NCBI GenBank assembly: GCA_040221175.1
Contig: JAVJVK010000004.1
Coordinates: 310,001-374,000, forward strand
DNA: 64,000 nucleotides
DNA from: Phycisphaerales bacterium
GTDB lineage: Bacteria; Planctomycetota; Phycisphaerae; Phycisphaerales; UBA1924
Direction: 5' to 3'
Below, piece by piece: positions 52,346 to 61,516 of this stretch (its first letter is position 1; each line of letters starts with the position of its first letter). Position numbers and translations under genes: made by a program. A model generated the notes under the pieces. It saw nothing but the letters and a program-made list of their open reading frames with translations, did no database searches and was not told the DNA's origin.

Positions 52346-53695
52346 TCAGGGGCAGCCGGCGTCGAAGGCGTTCTGGAAGGCCAGGAAGTCGAAGAGCGTG
52401 AACTGGCCATCAGCGTCGAAGTCGGCCCGGGGGTCCATGGCGTCGAAGAGGTTCTGGAAGCACAGGAAATCGAACACCAGCAGCAGCCCATCGCCGTCGC
52501 AGTCGGCTCGGCAGTCGGGCAGCGGGCAACCCCATCGCGCCACGCTCCGAGCACTGGTCGAGCCGGCGAGGGTGAAGTCGCCGCCGGCGTATGCCTCGGC
52601 ACGGCCGGGCGGGCCAGCCCCTGGGTGAACCGCGAGCACGGTCCCGTTCACGCCCTCGCCGAGGGTTCGCCAGGCGATCCCGTCCCATCGAGCGATGTTC
52701 ACGAACGCCTCGCCACCGATCCGAGAGAACTGCCCCGCCGCGATGAGCCCGCTCGGGGTGCTGGCCAGCGCGCGCACGGCGTCGTTCATGCCGGCGCCGA
52801 CGGCCGCCCAGCGGTCGCCATCCCATCGCGCGATCGAGCCGGTGAAGACGCCGCCAGCCATGGTGAATCGACCGCCAGCGAACAGGGCCGGGCCGCTGCC
52901 GTCGTCATGGACGGCCAGGTCGTACACGGCGGCCCGGAAGCCGGACAATCCCTCGCCCAGGCCGGACCAACGCCGACCGTCCCATCGCGCGATATACGGA
53001 AGCGGGTCGCCCCCGGCACGAAGGAAATCGCCCGCAGCGTACAGCGCCGGCCCATCGCCGTCATCGAAGACCGCCAGCGCTTCGACGGCTCCGGGCGTCC
53101 CCCCGCCGATACCGCCGCCTAACGCCGACCACGTCGCGCCGTCCCATGCTGCGACGGACGCGGCGTCGACGCCGCCCGCGCGATCGAAGAGGCCACCGGC
53201 AACCAGCCTCGGGCCGTCGCCAAGGTCGACGACCTGCAATGCCAGCACCCGTCCTTCGATGCCACCGCCGACGCCGGACCACGACTGGCCGTCCCACCGC
53301 GCAATCGACGCGGCGTCGACGATGCCGGCGCGCGTGAACAGCCCGCCCGCGTAGAGAGCCGGGCCGGTTCCGTCGTCGTATACGGCCAGCGCCTCGACGT
53401 CGCCGTCCAGGCCAGGCTCCAGCCGCGGCTCGAGCGAACTCCAGCACTCGCCATCCCACTGGGCGATGTTGCCGGCCGGTTGCCCGCCGGCCAGCGTGAA
53501 AGAGCCCCCGGCCACGAGCACGCGGCCGCCATCGCCGTCGTAGTCGGCCAGCACCCGCACGATGCCGCTGATCCCCGGCCGGCCGATGGGCCCGTCCCAG
53601 GTCGGCTTGCAGTGCTGCGCCGCCGCGGACGTGCCCGCCGCGAGGGCGATGAGCGCGGCGGCCGCACGGGAGGCACGAAGCATCGGCGATCGCAT
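52346..53695 (-). CDS. Secreted Kelch/propeller-like protein with GC-type dockerin C-terminus
   Basis: The 449-residue protein begins with a signal peptide (MRSPMLRASRAAAALIALAA). Repeats of about 50 residues follow with a fixed word order: LYAGGLFTRAGIVDAASIAR, WDGQSWSGVGGGIEGRVLAL, then VDLGDGPRLVAGGLFDRAGG. At least six copies are visible. The repeats should fold as a beta-propeller. The C-terminal 55 residues carry DCDGDGLLLVFDFLCFQNLF and [20 protein letters not shown] between cysteines. A DADG loop and a Cys in DFLCFQ are departures from the consensus tag. The start at 53695 has an AAGGAG site eight bases upstream. The open frame continues far upstream on the same strand, but the extension lacks protein character and overlaps another gene. 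Confidence 0.86.
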   Translation of the reverse strand: MRSPMLRASRAAAALIALAAGTSAAAQHCKPTWDGPIGRPGISGIVRVLADYDGDGGRVLVAGGSFTLAGGQPAGNIAQWDGECWSSLEPRLEPGLDGDVEALAVYDDGTGPALYAGGLFTRAGIVDAASIARWDGQSWSGVGGGIEGRVLALQVVDLGDGPRLVAGGLFDRAGGVDAASVAAWDGATWSALGGGIGGGTPGAVEALAVFDDGDGPALYAAGDFLRAGGDPLPYIARWDGRRWSGLGEGLSGFRAAVYDLAVHDDGSGPALFAGGRFTMAGGVFTGSIARWDGDRWAAVGAGMNDAVRALASTPSGLIAAGQFSRIGGEAFVNIARWDGIAWRTLGEGVNGTVLAVHPGAGPPGRAEAYAGGDFTLAGSTSARSVARWGCPLPDCRADCDGDGLLLVFDFLCFQNLFDAMDPRADFDADGQFTLFDFLAFQNAFDAGCP

Positions 53696-54049
53696 CGGTG
53701 GACTCCTTCCGTGCCCAGCATACCAGAAAGCGCGGCGGCACGCAAGGGCGGTGATGGCAACCTTGACGCCCCCGTTGCCCGCGCGGGCCGCTGATGCGGT
53801 CCCACCGGCCCCCGATCGGGCCGGACGAGCCCCCGGCGCGGCCGGACCAGAGCCCGATCCGGCCGAACCGAGCCTCGGCACGGCCAAACCAACCCCCAGC
53901 GCGGCCGAACCAACCCCCGGCGCGGGCCCACCGGCCGCTCGTCCGGCCCGACAGGAACTTCCGCTGGGCAACCGGATTCCAATCAAGCCGCCCCCGAACC
54001 CCGCCGATAGCCACGCTGGAGACCGTTCGAGCACCCAGGAGACCCGGCC
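53696..54049. other. Intergenic stretch with tandem repeat between divergent genes
   Basis: The 354 bases separate the dockerin-tagged gene (minus) from the unknown plus-strand gene at 54050. They contain the six-unit repeat at 53809-53934 and no convincing coding frame. Both promoters should lie here; none could be picked. Confidence 0.5.
53809..53934. repeat. Six tandem 21-base imperfect repeats
   Basis: Units begin at 53809, 53830, 53851, 53872, 53893 and 53914. The best-conserved unit is close to CCCCCGGCGCGGCCGAACCA plus one base. Units differ by three to seven bases. Because 21 is a multiple of three, the repeat is open in several frames and would encode a seven-residue repeat such as PPARPNQ, but no start or family feature supports translation. 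Confidence 0.85.
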
Positions 54050-54733
54050 ATGGCACGCTACCCCCGCCCCCAGCAGGAACTGGCCCAGTGGGCCACGCAG
54101 AAGGCCGCCGTGTGGGCGAGCGCCGAGAACATCGGGCTCACCGAGGGCCAGACCGCCCTGCTGACCCAGCGGGCGGCGGCGTTCGCGCTCGCCCTCAAGC
54201 AGCACCTGGCCGCCGAGGCGGCGGCGCGCAGCGCCCGGCAGAAGAAGGACACCACGCGCGACGAGCTGCGCCACCTGCTGACCGGGTGCATCGGCGCCAT
54301 CGACAACCACGCGGCCCTGACGCACGATCCGAGCGTCTATTCGCGGGCGTTGCTCGAGGCCCCCGGCACGCCAAGCAGCAGGCCAACCCCAGCGCCGCCC
54401 CGGATCGCCGAGCTGCGGATGAACCGCGGCGGGCGCATCGAGATCACGATTGAAGCCACCACCGGCGGCTCGGCGATCTTCGAGATCGAGCGGTCGTCCC
54501 AGGGCCTCGACGGCCAGGAGGGCCCCTTCGAGTTCGTGGCCGCCACGGCGAGCAAGACGCACGTGGACGCCGACACCCCCCGCGGCATCGCCATGGCCTG
54601 GTACCGCGTGCGCACGCGGCTGACCAACGGCAAGGTGAGCCAGTGGACGCTGCCCCACGGCCTGCCCTACGGCCCGCTGCGCACGGCCGAGCCGGGGGCG
54701 GGCCACGACGCCGCCCCGCGCGCGGCCGGCTAG
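54050..54733 (+). CDS. Protein with helical N-domain and beta-sandwich-like C-domain, unknown function
   Basis: The 227-residue protein has a helical part at about 1-100 (LAQWATQKAAVWASAENIGL, TEGQTALLTQRAAAFALALK, RDELRHLLTGCIGAIDNHA). A Pro-rich linker and a C-terminal part with strand-like text (AELRMNRGGRIEITIEATTG, AMAWYRVRTRLTNGKVSQW) follow. That C-terminal part resembles a fibronectin type III domain. There is no signal peptide. I do not recognise a family, though this two-part layout appears in planctomycete proteins of similar size. An AGGAG site lies nine bases before the ATG. The stop overlaps the convergent dockerin-tagged gene by four bases. Confidence 0.72.
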   Translation: MARYPRPQQELAQWATQKAAVWASAENIGLTEGQTALLTQRAAAFALALKQHLAAEAAARSARQKKDTTRDELRHLLTGCIGAIDNHAALTHDPSVYSRALLEAPGTPSSRPTPAPPRIAELRMNRGGRIEITIEATTGGSAIFEIERSSQGLDGQEGPFEFVAATASKTHVDADTPRGIAMAWYRVRTRLTNGKVSQWTLPHGLPYGPLRTAEPGAGHDAAPRAAG

Positions 54734-57036
54734 CAGCCCGCGTCGAAGGCCGTCTGGAACGCGAGGAAGTCGAAGATCGTCAGCACGCCGTCGCCGTCGA
54801 AGTCGGCGACGGGGTCGCCCGCGTCGAAGCTGGTCTGGAAGGCCAGGAAGTCGAAGAGCGTCAGCGCGCCGTCGCCGTCGACGTCGACGCGGCAGATGCG
54901 CGGCAGGCGGGTGAGGAAGGACTGCCCCCGATCGGAAGCCTCGTAGGCCATGGCCACGTCGGGCACGCCGTCGCCGTCGATGTCGCCCAGGTCCGCGTCG
55001 GCGGGCACGCGGTTGGCGACCTGCCGGTACAGCGTGCCCGGGGCCGGCTCGCCACGCACGCCAACGTGCAGGCCCAGGGTGTTCTCCTCGCGTCCCACGA
55101 CCACGGCCTCGGGCAGGCCGTCGCCGTTGAGGTCGGCGACCCGCAGGCGCTGGGGCCGCGGCACGGTGGGCGTGGGGCTTGGCTCGCCGAAGACGCCCCC
55201 GCCCAGGTTCTTCAGGATGGCGATCGTCCCGTCGGCCTCGTTGACGGCGTAGAGATCGGGCCGCCCATCCCCGTCGGCGTCGGCCAGGGCGACGCCGTGG
55301 GGCCGATCGCCCACGGGGTACCGCCCGGCTTCGGCGAACGCGCCCGCGCCGTCGTTGAGCAGGATGCTCGCGTCGTCGTTGAACTCGTTGACGACGGCGG
55401 CGTCCAGGTCGCCGTCGCCGTCCAGGTCGGCCAGGGCGATGTCCCACGGCCGGATGCCCACGGCAACCGGCGGCAGTTCCTCGAACCGGCGGTCGCCCAG
55501 GTTGACCAGCACGCGCACGTCGTTGCTGCTGACGCACGCGACGGCGAGGTCGCCCAGCCCGTCGCCGGTCAGGTCGCCGATCGCCACGCCCCGGGGCCCG
55601 TTGCCAAGGGGCAGGCGGACCTCGTCCAGCAGCGTGCCCCCGCCGCGGACAAAGACCACGCTGACGTCGTCGGAGATCTCGTTGGCCACGGCGATGTCGC
55701 CCCGACCGTCGCCGTCGAGGTCGCCGATGGCGATGCCGGCCGCGCCGCGTCCGATGTCCACGGCCCGGGCGACGGCGAAGTTCGCATCGCCCAGGTTGCG
55801 CGAGACAAGCAGGCGATCGAGATGGTCGGCCACGACGATGTCGGCCAGCCCGTTGCCGCTGATGTCCCCGGCGGCGACCGCCCGGCCGACCTCTACCTGG
55901 CCGCCGTTGAGCGACTCGAAGCCCGCCAGGTGCGCGCCGCCCCGGGCGTCGAACACGAGCACCTCGCTCTGCTCGGTGTTGGTCGCCACGGCGACCTCGG
56001 CGACGCCGTCGCCATCGAAGTCTTCGGTCAGCACGGCGACCGGGCGGCTGCCCGTGGCGTAGCGGCCGCCGACGACAAAGTCGCCGTCGCCGGTGGCCAG
56101 CAGCGTGCCGACCTCGTCGGAGAAGAAGTTGGCGGTCACCAGATCGGCTCGGCCGTCGCCATCGACGTCGCCCGCGGCCACGGCGTGCGAATCGAGGATG
56201 TAGACCGAGTATCCGGTGCGCGTGCCCAGCCCGCCCGCGCGGTCGTTCTCGAAGATTGCGACCGTGCCCGAACCGCACGAGGGATGGACGATGTAGCCGG
56301 AAGTCGCCACGACGTCGGGCCACCCGTCGCCCGTCACGTCGGCGACGGCCATCTCTTCGATCTCGCACTCGGTCGCCAGGATCGTCTCGGGCCCCATCAC
56401 GCCCGCGCCCTGGTTTGGCACCAGCACGATGCGCCCCCGCGCGGGCGCGAGGCGGATGCAGTCGAGGTCGCCATCGCCGTCGAAGTCGGCAAGTTCGATC
56501 TGCGTGGAATCGAACTCGATGGGGTATCGCGTGATGCTCGAAAAATTGCCCTCGCCGTCGTTGAGCATCACCGCGAGTTCGCCCCGCTCGAGGCTGGCGA
56601 CGATGTCCAGGTCGCCGTCGCCGTCCATGTCTCCCAGGCGGATCGCCTGGGCCTCCTTGAGGAAGAATTCGTATCGCACGGGCGCGGCCAGCAGCCCGTC
56701 GCCGAGGTTCCGCATCACCGAGACGGCGTCGTCGTATGGCCTGCCGGTCACCACGTCGGCCAGGCCGTCGCCGTTCAGGTCGCCGGCGTCGCCCAGGGTG
56801 CCGATGCCGGTGGTGTCGATTGGCGCACCGAAGCCGTCTGGCCCATTGGCGATGACCAGCAGTCGCTGGCTACCCGCGAACACGAGCAGGTCCTGCCGGC
56901 CGTCGCCGTTGAAATCGGCCGCCCGCAGCCCGGAGCAGCCGCGACCGATGGCGATGCGCTCGGGCGCGGGCAGGTCCTGGCCCGCTCGGGCAACGCAGGC
57001 AAGCAGCATGATGGTGAGCGGAACGAGTCGGGTCAT
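54730..57036 (-). CDS. Secreted FG-GAP repeat protein with GC-type dockerin C-terminus
   Basis: The 768-residue protein has a signal peptide (MTRLVPLTIMLLACVARA). About fifteen FG-GAP/VCBS-like repeats follow, each with a calcium-type loop: AADFNGDGRQDLLVFAG, LGDMDGDGDLDIVASLE, ADFDGDGDLDCIRLAP, AGDVDGDGRADLVTANF, IGDLDGDGRGDIAVANE, IGDLTGDGLGDLAVACV, LADLDGDGDLDAAVVNE. The repeats suggest one or two beta-propellers in a row. The last 55 residues are the GC-type tag: [20 protein letters not shown] and [20 protein letters not shown]. An exported, surface-associated role is likely; ligand unknown. The gene is in a row of large dockerin-tagged genes on the minus strand. Confidence 0.9.
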   Translation of the reverse strand: MTRLVPLTIMLLACVARAGQDLPAPERIAIGRGCSGLRAADFNGDGRQDLLVFAGSQRLLVIANGPDGFGAPIDTTGIGTLGDAGDLNGDGLADVVTGRPYDDAVSVMRNLGDGLLAAPVRYEFFLKEAQAIRLGDMDGDGDLDIVASLERGELAVMLNDGEGNFSSITRYPIEFDSTQIELADFDGDGDLDCIRLAPARGRIVLVPNQGAGVMGPETILATECEIEEMAVADVTGDGWPDVVATSGYIVHPSCGSGTVAIFENDRAGGLGTRTGYSVYILDSHAVAAGDVDGDGRADLVTANFFSDEVGTLLATGDGDFVVGGRYATGSRPVAVLTEDFDGDGVAEVAVATNTEQSEVLVFDARGGAHLAGFESLNGGQVEVGRAVAAGDISGNGLADIVVADHLDRLLVSRNLGDANFAVARAVDIGRGAAGIAIGDLDGDGRGDIAVANEISDDVSVVFVRGGGTLLDEVRLPLGNGPRGVAIGDLTGDGLGDLAVACVSSNDVRVLVNLGDRRFEELPPVAVGIRPWDIALADLDGDGDLDAAVVNEFNDDASILLNDGAGAFAEAGRYPVGDRPHGVALADADGDGRPDLYAVNEADGTIAILKNLGGGVFGEPSPTPTVPRPQRLRVADLNGDGLPEAVVVGREENTLGLHVGVRGEPAPGTLYRQVANRVPADADLGDIDGDGVPDVAMAYEASDRGQSFLTRLPRICRVDVDGDGALTLFDFLAFQTSFDAGDPVADFDGDGVLTIFDFLAFQTAFDAGC

Positions 57037-57141
57037 GGCGTCTCCCCCGGTGTGTGCGGTTGCACCCTGCCCGCGGGCGTGTATACGCCCGCACGCTCGG
57101 ACCGGTTGCCCCGCACACCCGCGCTCGGCAACGCTGGCCGC

Positions 57142-58995
57142 CTACGCGCACCCCGCGTCGAAGGCGTTCTGAAAAGCAAGGAAGTCGAAGATCGTGAACG
57201 CGCCGTCGCCGTCGAAGTCGGCACGGGGGTCCATCGCGTCGAAGAGGTTCTGGAAAGCGAGGAAGTCGAAGATGGTCAATTCGCCGTCGCCATCCAGGTC
57301 GGCCGGGCAATCGTCGCACTCGGTGGCGATGGGGTCGAAGGCGACGACGCCCTTGGTCGGGTCGTCGCTGGCATCGAAGATGCGCCCGGCGATGGCGGCG
57401 AGGTCATCGGTGCCCCAGCAGTTTCCGGTGGCGTCGACGCCGGCGCGGGCGTTGTTGTAGATGTCGGCGCCCTGGTCGGCCGTGTTGCCCGTGAAGCGGT
57501 TGCGCAGGTCGCCCTCGGCGGCCAGGGTCGCGAGCTGGGTGGTTCCCGAGCCGATGTGCACGGCCCCGCCCAGGCGCGCGGCGTTGGCCTCGAACGTGTT
57601 GCCGGCGATCTCGATCCCGAAGTTGGTGAACGCGCCGCCGATGGCCCCGCCCAGGTCGGCCGCGTTGCCGCGGAACGTGTTGGACTCGATGCGCAGGCGG
57701 TCGCCGAAGAACCCCGACGCGTCGATGGCGCCGCCGGCGGCCTCGGTCGTGTTCTCGATGAACGCGTTGTCGCGCAGCACCACCTCGTTGATGCCCGAGC
57801 CGCGGAAGATCCGCACCGCGCCGCCGCTGCGGACGGCCGTGTTGCGCTCGAAGGTGTTGCGCGCGACCACCGCGTCCCACACGCCCAGCGCGAGGCCGCC
57901 GTTGAGGTCGCCGTGGTTGTCCTGGAACGTGCAGTCCAGGACCTCGACCAGCGACGGGGCGACGGGGACCTCCACGAGCAGCCCCGCGCCCGAGGAGGTC
58001 GCCGACGTGTTGCCGATGAAGCGGCACCGCTCGAACCGCACGGTCCTGGACGCGCCCAGGGGCGACTCGACACGCACGTCGGCCCCGCCGCCGGACCGCG
58101 CGCTCGTGTTGGAGAGGAAGTCGCAGTCGATGACCGCCGAGGAGAGCCTGGGGTTCAGCAGGAGCCCGCCGCCGCCGCGCGTGGCGTCGTTGGACTCGTT
58201 CATCTCGAACACGCACTGGCGGATGGTCCAGCCGCCCGACAGGACGGCCCCACCACCGAAGATGCTCGCGCCGCCGACGCCGTTGCGCCGGAACACGCAG
58301 CGGAGCACCTCGCCCCGGGCCGAGTCGAAGATGCCCATGCGCAGGCCCCCGCCGGCGTTGTCCTCGAAGACGCAGTCGTGCAGCATCAGGCGGGCGGCCG
58401 AGCCCCCGCGAAACTGCACGCCGACGTTGGCATGGCGGATCGAGACCCGCTTGATCCACATGGCGGGCTCTTCCAGGAAGGCCGCGAAGTGCACGCCCGA
58501 CTCGGAGCAATGCTCGATCTCGACGCCCTCGAAGTACACCGGCGTGGGACCGATCTCGACCGCTCGCACGGCCTCGCTCATTGCCACGTTGCGAAAGATC
58601 GGCCCGCGGATGTAGTCGCCCTCGGGCGTGGTGACCGCCGGCGTGTCGAGGCTGGAGAGAACCCCCTGCCACCCGCCGACGGCGCCCGAGGCCGACCGCA
58701 GCACGATCTCGCCCCCGCCCTGCCCGTCGGCGATGAGGACGCCGAGGCTCGCGTCCAGGGCCGTGCCGCCCTCGAAGGCGACCTCGACGCCCGGCTCGAT
58801 GGTCAGCACCGCCCCGCCGATGAGTGCCACCGTCTCGGTTGCGAGGTACGGGCTCTGGGCGAGCGTCCAGGTCGTGTCCTGGTCGATGAGCCCGCCCACC
58901 GTGGTCTGCCCGAAGGCCACGCCGCCGCCCGGGCCCGCGGTGATGCCCACCACGGCCGCCACGATCGCCCAGCACGCACGAATTCCGCTCCGCAT
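57142..58995 (-). CDS. Secreted right-handed parallel beta-helix protein with GC-type dockerin C-terminus
   Basis: The 617-residue protein has a signal peptide (MRSGIRACWAIVAAVVGITA). A long region follows (about 100-520) with repeating FxxNxaxxGGGxxx and NTFxxNxA units: HDCVFEDNAGGGLRMGIFDS, RCRFIGNTSATSSGAGLLVE, NTFERNTAVRSGGAVRIFRG and NTFEANAARLGGAVHIGSG. This is the pattern of right-handed parallel beta-helix proteins, including polysaccharide-binding or -cleaving enzymes and polymorphic outer-membrane proteins. No catalytic residues could be assigned. The tag is [20 protein letters not shown] and [20 protein letters not shown] between CPAD and DAGCA. The start at 58995 has a GGGAGGG site; an upstream in-frame ATG gives an unlikely Arg/Gly-rich extension. 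Confidence 0.87.
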   Translation of the reverse strand: MRSGIRACWAIVAAVVGITAGPGGGVAFGQTTVGGLIDQDTTWTLAQSPYLATETVALIGGAVLTIEPGVEVAFEGGTALDASLGVLIADGQGGGEIVLRSASGAVGGWQGVLSSLDTPAVTTPEGDYIRGPIFRNVAMSEAVRAVEIGPTPVYFEGVEIEHCSESGVHFAAFLEEPAMWIKRVSIRHANVGVQFRGGSAARLMLHDCVFEDNAGGGLRMGIFDSARGEVLRCVFRRNGVGGASIFGGGAVLSGGWTIRQCVFEMNESNDATRGGGGLLLNPRLSSAVIDCDFLSNTSARSGGGADVRVESPLGASRTVRFERCRFIGNTSATSSGAGLLVEVPVAPSLVEVLDCTFQDNHGDLNGGLALGVWDAVVARNTFERNTAVRSGGAVRIFRGSGINEVVLRDNAFIENTTEAAGGAIDASGFFGDRLRIESNTFRGNAADLGGAIGGAFTNFGIEIAGNTFEANAARLGGAVHIGSGTTQLATLAAEGDLRNRFTGNTADQGADIYNNARAGVDATGNCWGTDDLAAIAGRIFDASDDPTKGVVAFDPIATECDDCPADLDGDGELTIFDFLAFQNLFDAMDPRADFDGDGAFTIFDFLAFQNAFDAGCA

Positions 58996-59108
58996 CGCTC
59001 GCCCTCCCCGCGACCGATGCCGCGTTGGGCCCAGCATACCGCAAACGCCGCCGCGACGCAAGCCGATCTGGCCCCACGGCCCCGCCGGGCCGCTAGCGTC
59101 CACGCGAG

Positions 59109-59798
59109 ATGCCCGAGCCGCTGCCCGCAACCACCGGCCCCGCCGTCCCCGCCGACCACGCCTGCGCCGCGTGCGGCTACCTCATGGGACCGGCGGGCGG
59201 CCGGACGTGCTCCGAGTGCGGGCGCGTGGCGACGGATGAGGATCAGACGCAGCCGCTGCGCCGCCGCGTGTATGTTGAGGCAACATTGGTGCCCACGGTC
59301 GCCGCGTGGCTCGTCGCGACGGTCGGCGCGATGTCGCTGCTGGGATACGCGCCGATTACCATCGGATACGCGATCTTTGCGTTGCTGCACGCTGGCGTCA
59401 TGGCGGCCGTCGTCGGTCACTGGGGCAGCCGTATGACGGCCGATCGCGTCATGCACATCGCCACCCTCCGCAGCGGCTGGGTGCTGCACGTGCCTTTGCT
59501 CGCCGGCATCGCTGCGCTCGAGTTCATGGAAGCAAACCGATGGCGGTTCATGCTCGGCAGCCCGAGGCAGGGCAACCTCGCGATGCCCGACGCCATCGGC
59601 ATCGGCGCGCCGCTGCTCGTGCTGCTGGGCATCGTGCTGCACCGCGCCATGGCCCGCCGGGCGCACCGCATCGCGGGCATCACCGAGTTCGCGCGCGAGC
59701 GCACGACGCCGTTCGTGCAACGCGGCTGGCTCTACCCCCCGCTCTTCGCCTCGGCCCTCATCGCCATCGGCTACGTGCTGCACGTGCTGACGCGTTGA
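59109..59798 (+). CDS. Membrane protein with N-terminal zinc ribbon
   Basis: The 229-residue protein has an N-terminal CxxCG pair (CAACGYLMGPAGGRTCSECG) that should bind one zinc ion. Five or so hydrophobic segments follow (TLVPTVAAWLVATVGAMSLL, YAPITIGYAIFALLHAGVMA, WVLHVPLLAGIAALEF, GAPLLVLLGIVLHRAMA, YPPLFASALIAIGYVLHVL). Such zinc-ribbon-plus-membrane proteins are common in Planctomycetes and of unknown function. The ATG at 59109 fits the zinc motif near the N-terminus, but no strong ribosome-binding site is visible. It stands alone between oppositely oriented genes. Confidence 0.78.
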   Translation: MPEPLPATTGPAVPADHACAACGYLMGPAGGRTCSECGRVATDEDQTQPLRRRVYVEATLVPTVAAWLVATVGAMSLLGYAPITIGYAIFALLHAGVMAAVVGHWGSRMTADRVMHIATLRSGWVLHVPLLAGIAALEFMEANRWRFMLGSPRQGNLAMPDAIGIGAPLLVLLGIVLHRAMARRAHRIAGITEFARERTTPFVQRGWLYPPLFASALIAIGYVLHVLTR

Positions 59799-59920
59799 GG
59801 CCCGGGGAGGCCCGCCCCCGCGTACGAGCCCGCGGCCCCGCCGGCAAGGCGATAAGACCAAAGTCGCCCGCTCGCCGGCGCAAGCCCGAAGGGCGCGGCT
59901 CCGCCGACGAGGCGACAAGC

Positions 59921-61516
59921 TCAGTGCGCGTTGCGGTGCACGAAGCCGCGGAGCGGCGTCATCGCCAGGATGCGCAGGTCGAACAAGAGCGACCAGTGGC
60001 GGACGTAGTAGAGGTCGTAGCGCAGGCGGCGGCGCAGGCTCGTGTCGCCGCGCAGGCCGTTGACCTGGGCCCAGCCGGTCATGCCCGCCTTGACGTGCTG
60101 GCGGAGCATGTAGCCGCGCCAGTCTTCGCGGAACTTCTCGATCAACTCGGGCCGCTCGGGCCTGGGGCCCACCAGGCTCATCTCGCCGCGCAGCACGTTG
60201 AACAGCTGGGGCAGCTCGTCCAGGCTCGTGCTGCGAAGGAAGCGGCCGATGGGCGTGATGCGGGGGTCGTTGCGCCGTGTCCACCCCGGCTCGCCATCGC
60301 CGGCGCCCTCGGCGTCCGAGCGCTGGGCGGACTGCTCGAGCTCTTCGGCCTCGTCGCTGGCCTGCATCATCGTGCGGAACTTGTACATCCAGAACACCTC
60401 GCCGCCCAGGCCCACGCGGCGCTGGCGGAAGATGATCGGCCCGGGCCCGCTGAGCGCGACCGCAAGGGCGCACGCCAGCATGGCCGGGCTGAGCAACAGA
60501 AGGGCCACCAGTGCGCCGGCCAGGTCGAGCCCGCGCTTGAGCGCCCCGCCCACGCCGTGGGCCGGGCTTTCTCGATAACTCAGGACGGGCATGCCGTCCA
60601 GCTCGTGCACGGCCATCGACTGCTGCACGTAGCGGGGGTTGACGTCGGGGATGATGCGCACGTCGACGGGGAAGCGCTCCAGCCGGCGCAGGATGCGCCC
60701 GGTGATGGGCGTCTCGCGGCTGGGCAGGGCCAGGTACACCGCGTCGACCTTGCACGCGCCCATGGTCTGCTCAAGGTCTCGAAGCCCGCCGAACACCGGC
60801 TTGCCCATGCACTCGGGCAGGCGATTCTCGTGCTTGTGGCTGATGAAGTAGGCCACGCGCAGGCCCGTCCAGCTGTTGCGGTCCAGCGTCTGGGCGGCGA
60901 TGCGGCCCGTGCGTCCCACGCCGATGATCGCCACGTGCCGCAGGTTGTAGCCGCGGCGGCGCAGCCACCGCAGGAACATGCGGAATCCCGTCCGGTGGGC
61001 GGTCATCATGCCCAGCAGGAGGATGCCAAAGAGGATGATCTGCACGCGGCTGGCGTCCAGCTCGAAGCCCAGCAGCATCAGGTGGCGGCTGGGGATGTCG
61101 CCGCCGGCCAACTGGCTGCTGCCCACGCCCCAGAGCACGACGACCATCGCCACCACCGAGACGGCCGTCGCCTTGGCCACCTGCGTGAGCTCGCCGGCCA
61201 GCGAGCGGTCTCGCCGCGGGCGATAGAGCTTGAACGCATAAAAGCTGATCATGCAGCACAGGAGCGCGGCGAGGAGCAGCGGCTGCTTGAAGTAGTCTTC
61301 CCAGGCCTGGGGCCAGAAGGGGTAATCACGCTGGTAGGCGCTCCACGGATCGAGCAACACCTGCGAGAGCGTGCGGGGCGACTCGAGGTCGCCCTGGGAG
61401 ATCGGCACGACCAGCACCTTGCGGCCCAGCCACGCCAGGAACGCCGCCCCCAGCACGACCGCGGCGTCGGCGGCGGCCAGCATGACCAGCAGGTATTGAT
61501 GCTGTTGCTTCAGCAC
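59921..61516 (-). CDS. Exopolysaccharide polyprenyl glycosylphosphotransferase (WcaJ/EpsE-like)
   Basis: The 531-residue enzyme transfers a sugar phosphate to undecaprenyl phosphate, the first step of capsule or exopolysaccharide synthesis. Five hydrophobic helices (about 10-150) are followed by a CoA-binding-like Rossmann domain (VAIIGVGRTGRIAAQTL). The C-terminal sugar transferase domain comes last: KRGLDLAGALVALLLLSPAM, then FRQRRVGLGGEVFWMYKFRT, GRFLRSTSLDELPQLFNVLR and GEMSLVGPRPERPELIEKF, ending WRGYMLRQHVKAGMTGWAQV. These are the known catalytic and substrate motifs. The start is a GTG with GAAGGGGAG nine bases upstream. No further polysaccharide genes are adjacent; DnaJ-like and FKBP genes lie upstream on the same strand. 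Confidence 0.93.
   Translation of the reverse strand: MLKQQHQYLLVMLAAADAAVVLGAAFLAWLGRKVLVVPISQGDLESPRTLSQVLLDPWSAYQRDYPFWPQAWEDYFKQPLLLAALLCCMISFYAFKLYRPRRDRSLAGELTQVAKATAVSVVAMVVVLWGVGSSQLAGGDIPSRHLMLLGFELDASRVQIILFGILLLGMMTAHRTGFRMFLRWLRRRGYNLRHVAIIGVGRTGRIAAQTLDRNSWTGLRVAYFISHKHENRLPECMGKPVFGGLRDLEQTMGACKVDAVYLALPSRETPITGRILRRLERFPVDVRIIPDVNPRYVQQSMAVHELDGMPVLSYRESPAHGVGGALKRGLDLAGALVALLLLSPAMLACALAVALSGPGPIIFRQRRVGLGGEVFWMYKFRTMMQASDEAEELEQSAQRSDAEGAGDGEPGWTRRNDPRITPIGRFLRSTSLDELPQLFNVLRGEMSLVGPRPERPELIEKFREDWRGYMLRQHVKAGMTGWAQVNGLRGDTSLRRRLRYDLYYVRHWSLLFDLRILAMTPLRGFVHRNAH

Noticed and set aside
53809-53934. CRISPR array
   Set aside because: The repeats are contiguous 21-base units without spacers, and no cas gene is present.
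53696-56368. A long in-frame extension upstream of the dockerin-tagged gene at 52346-53695
   Set aside because: The extension is Arg/Gly-rich without protein-like character, lies on the same strand as the neighbouring FG-GAP gene in another frame, and a signal peptide with a good ribosome-binding site starts at 53695.
54643-59436. A 1597-codon open frame on the plus strand running across two large genes
   Set aside because: It lies antisense to the FG-GAP and beta-helix genes, whose signal peptides, repeats and dockerin tags are clear. High GC content and repeated GDxDGDG codons make long antisense frames by chance.
59799-59920. Short repeated text around GCCGCCGGCAAGGCGA-like words
   Set aside because: Only partly matching copies are present and they are too short to support a defined repeat.
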